Below are positions 62,925-64,000 of a stretch of 64,000 bases of DNA, piece after piece (the first letter of the stretch is position 1; each line of letters starts with the position of its first letter). The DNA is from Bermanella sp044597725. Lineage in GTDB: Bacteria > Pseudomonadota > Gammaproteobacteria > Pseudomonadales > Oceanobacteraceae. The notes beneath the pieces were generated by a model. That model made no database searches, was not told the DNA's origin, and saw only the letters and a program-made list of their open reading frames with translations. Position numbers and translations under genes: made by a program. The stretch lies in contig NZ_CP139003.1 of the NCBI RefSeq assembly GCF_044597725.1, forward strand, positions 1,302,001-1,366,000, given 5' to 3'.

Positions 62925-63599
62925 TCAAACCTGCGTTTCAATCTGGGTTTGAATATTACGGCGCGATGCACGAATGTGTCGGCCCATTAAAATACCTGCT
63001 AGCTCACCATCTCGTTGTTTTAATGCGTTGAATATTTGCTGATGCTCTTCAAACGCTTTTAATGGCCGAGATGTGGACTGGCTGCCCTTATTCCGATACA
63101 TGCGAATGAGTTGATATAACTCTCCACAAAGTAGGTCAATAAGGCGTTTATTGCCACTGGCATGAATGATTCGATAATGAAAATCCCAGTCGCCTTCTTG
63201 CTGGTAATAACGTTTGCCACCATGGGCATGAATATAATTTTGGTGTTCTTGAAGAAGGGCACCCAGTTCATCAATCTCTTGATCGGTCATGCGATCTGCG
63301 GCTAATTCACAGGCCAGCGCCTCTAGACTTTCACGAATTTGGTATATTTCCACTAACTCATCGTGGCTAAGCGTAACTACGCGTACACCTGAATGAGGTA
63401 TACGCACTAACAATTTGCGGCCTTCTAGGCGGCGAATGGCTTCTCGTAACGGCCCACGACTCACACCATAGCGCTGTCCAATACCCGTCTCACTGACTTT
63501 CTCCCCCTGAGGGATTTCGCCTGAAACAATGGCTTCTTGTATTTGCTCAAACACCCTATCGGACAGGGTTTGAGCATTTGATAGTTCATCAGTCGACAT
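62925..63599 (-). CDS. GntR-family (FCD) regulator of the 2-methylcitrate operon
   Basis: A 224-residue FadR-subfamily GntR regulator: winged helix at about residues 8-75 (KVSETGIGQRYGVSRGPLREAIRRLEG) and an all-helical FCD ligand domain at about 80-210 with the metal-binding Asp/His set (DFHYRIIHASGNKRL). It is first in the prp operon and most likely its repressor, with a methylcitrate-pathway intermediate as effector, as for the PrpQ-type regulators of other gammaproteobacteria. The start at 63599 lacks a clear ribosome binding site because an operator abuts it. Confidence 0.92.
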   Translation of the reverse strand: MSTDELSNAQTLSDRVFEQIQEAIVSGEIPQGEKVSETGIGQRYGVSRGPLREAIRRLEGRKLLVRIPHSGVRVVTLSHDELVEIYQIRESLEALACELAADRMTDQEIDELGALLQEHQNYIHAHGGKRYYQQEGDWDFHYRIIHASGNKRLIDLLCGELYQLIRMYRNKGSQSTSRPLKAFEEHQQIFNALKQRDGELAGILMGRHIRASRRNIQTQIETQV

Positions 63600-63600
63600 T

Positions 63601-63616
63601 AAATTGTCTACAATTT
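63601..63616. promoter_or_regulatory. GntR-type operator 1, abutting the gntR start
   Basis: AAATTGTCTACAATTT: seven-base arms AAATTGT and ACAATTT around a two-base centre. It matches the TTGTNNACAA core of the second operator and FadR-type GntR sites. Lying within the 5' leader just before the ATG, bound protein would block elongation or the ribosome site. Confidence 0.7.
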
Positions 63617-63631
63617 GTGATTATTGAGCAC

Positions 63632-63677
63632 AATATAGGCAAAAAAAGTACGATAAACAAGAGTTTTGTCGACAAAA
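63632..63677 (-). promoter_or_regulatory. gntR-prp promoter with GntR-type operator 2
   Basis: On the minus strand, a TATATT -10 (63632-63637) lies 17 bp from a TTGTTT -35-like hexamer (63655-63660). Directly upstream is TTTTGTCGACAAAA (63664-63677), a perfect 14-base palindrome. The two operator centres are about 62 bp apart, close to six helical turns, so a repressor loop across the promoter is possible. Confidence 0.6.
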
Positions 63678-63692
63678 TAGGCGAAAGCCACT

Positions 63693-64000
63693 GTAGTGCG
63701 GCCGGAGCCGTAGGCGACTCCCGCATAGGGTTTTCAATACCGCTGCGTTTTTTAAGCCCGCCACGCTTTCCGAGAATCATCCATAGTCTCACGGACGCTA
63801 CCAGTACGGTCCCTGTAAGCTCGCATTCGCCATCCCTGGCTCATGACGCCGCTCGCTTTATGAATGGTTCTCGAAAATCGTAAGTTTTTGGTTACCGAAG
63901 TCTTATCGTATTTGATTTCAGCAGTAGTGCGGTCGGAGCCCCAGCGACCCCCGCAATGGGGTTTTTAATACCGCTGCGTTTTTTAAGCCCGCCACGCTTT
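63693..64000 (+). repeat. 231-bp-family repeat array, locus E (runs off the window)
   Basis: Two tandem type-1 copies on the plus strand. Unit 1 is 63693-63923 (exactly 231 bp), starting GTAGTGCGGCCGGAGCC; unit 2 starts at 63924 (GTAGTGCGGTCGGAGCC) and is cut by the window end. It lies upstream of the gntR promoter, 16 bp beyond operator 2. No coding frame here is supported. Confidence 0.92.

Overview
The window looks like chromosomal DNA from a marine, heterotrophic gammaproteobacterium of moderate GC. Oceanospirillales, close to Bermanella, Oceanobacter or Oleispira, is my best guess from gene content and protein similarity by eye; no search was run. Supporting signs are the acnD/prpF form of the 2-methylcitrate cycle, a TtpC/TonB2-type energy system with DUF3450 and TPR partners, the ygfZ/sdhE/ygfX neighbourhood, prfB-lysS, and an EctB-type transaminase. 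No tRNA, rRNA, CRISPR array, transposase or phage gene was found.

Layout. 1-11.0 kb: an unknown cysteine-peptidase-like protein open to the window edge, a membrane protein, YaeQ, a secreted fibro-slime protein, a methyltransferase/HAD pair, a parvulin, then the housekeeping block prfB (with its programmed +1 frameshift), lysS and ung. 11.4-21.7 kb: a large TonB-dependent receptor, a beta-helix-like lipoprotein, and a separate operon DUF3450-ttpC-exbB-exbD-tonB-TPR. Both transcription units start behind the same unusual promoter layout containing GTCAT repeats like PhoB sites. 22.0-33.0 kb: a YejABEF-type oligopeptide ABC importer diverging from a second TonB-dependent receptor and a DUF4397 lipoprotein, with a perfect-consensus CRP site between them; together they look like a peptide uptake route across both membranes. 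33.1-38.1 kb: DUF4442, GNAT, a coiled-coil membrane protein, HDOD, ygfZ, sdhE, ygfX and tpm. 38.8-42.5 kb: an enoyl-CoA hydratase and acyl-CoA dehydrogenase pair diverging from a GlxA/AraC-type regulator. 43.2-49.6 kb: cvfB, arfB, and a copper/silver efflux set (CopL-like protein, CusB with a C-terminal CusF-like domain, CusA) without an outer-membrane channel gene. 50.4-56.8 kb: a solitary ectB, a TRIC channel, an NlpE/META lipoprotein, a luciferase-like oxidoreductase, and a secreted subtilase followed at once by a small protein resembling a free-standing subtilase propeptide. 56.8-63.6 kb: the propionate (2-methylcitrate) operon gntR-prpB-prpC-acnD-prpF, with two matching palindromic operators around the gntR promoter.

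The most unusual feature is a dispersed, modular repeat with a very constant unit of about 231 bp. It fills five gaps between genes (about 21.8, 38.1, 42.6, 49.6 and 63.7 kb), three of them between converging genes. Units come in two types that can be tandem or inverted. Each folds into a long stem around a CCATGG centre, and the two types differ by paired substitutions that keep the stem. I know of no name for it. It may be a mobile or structural element family or a source of structured RNA.
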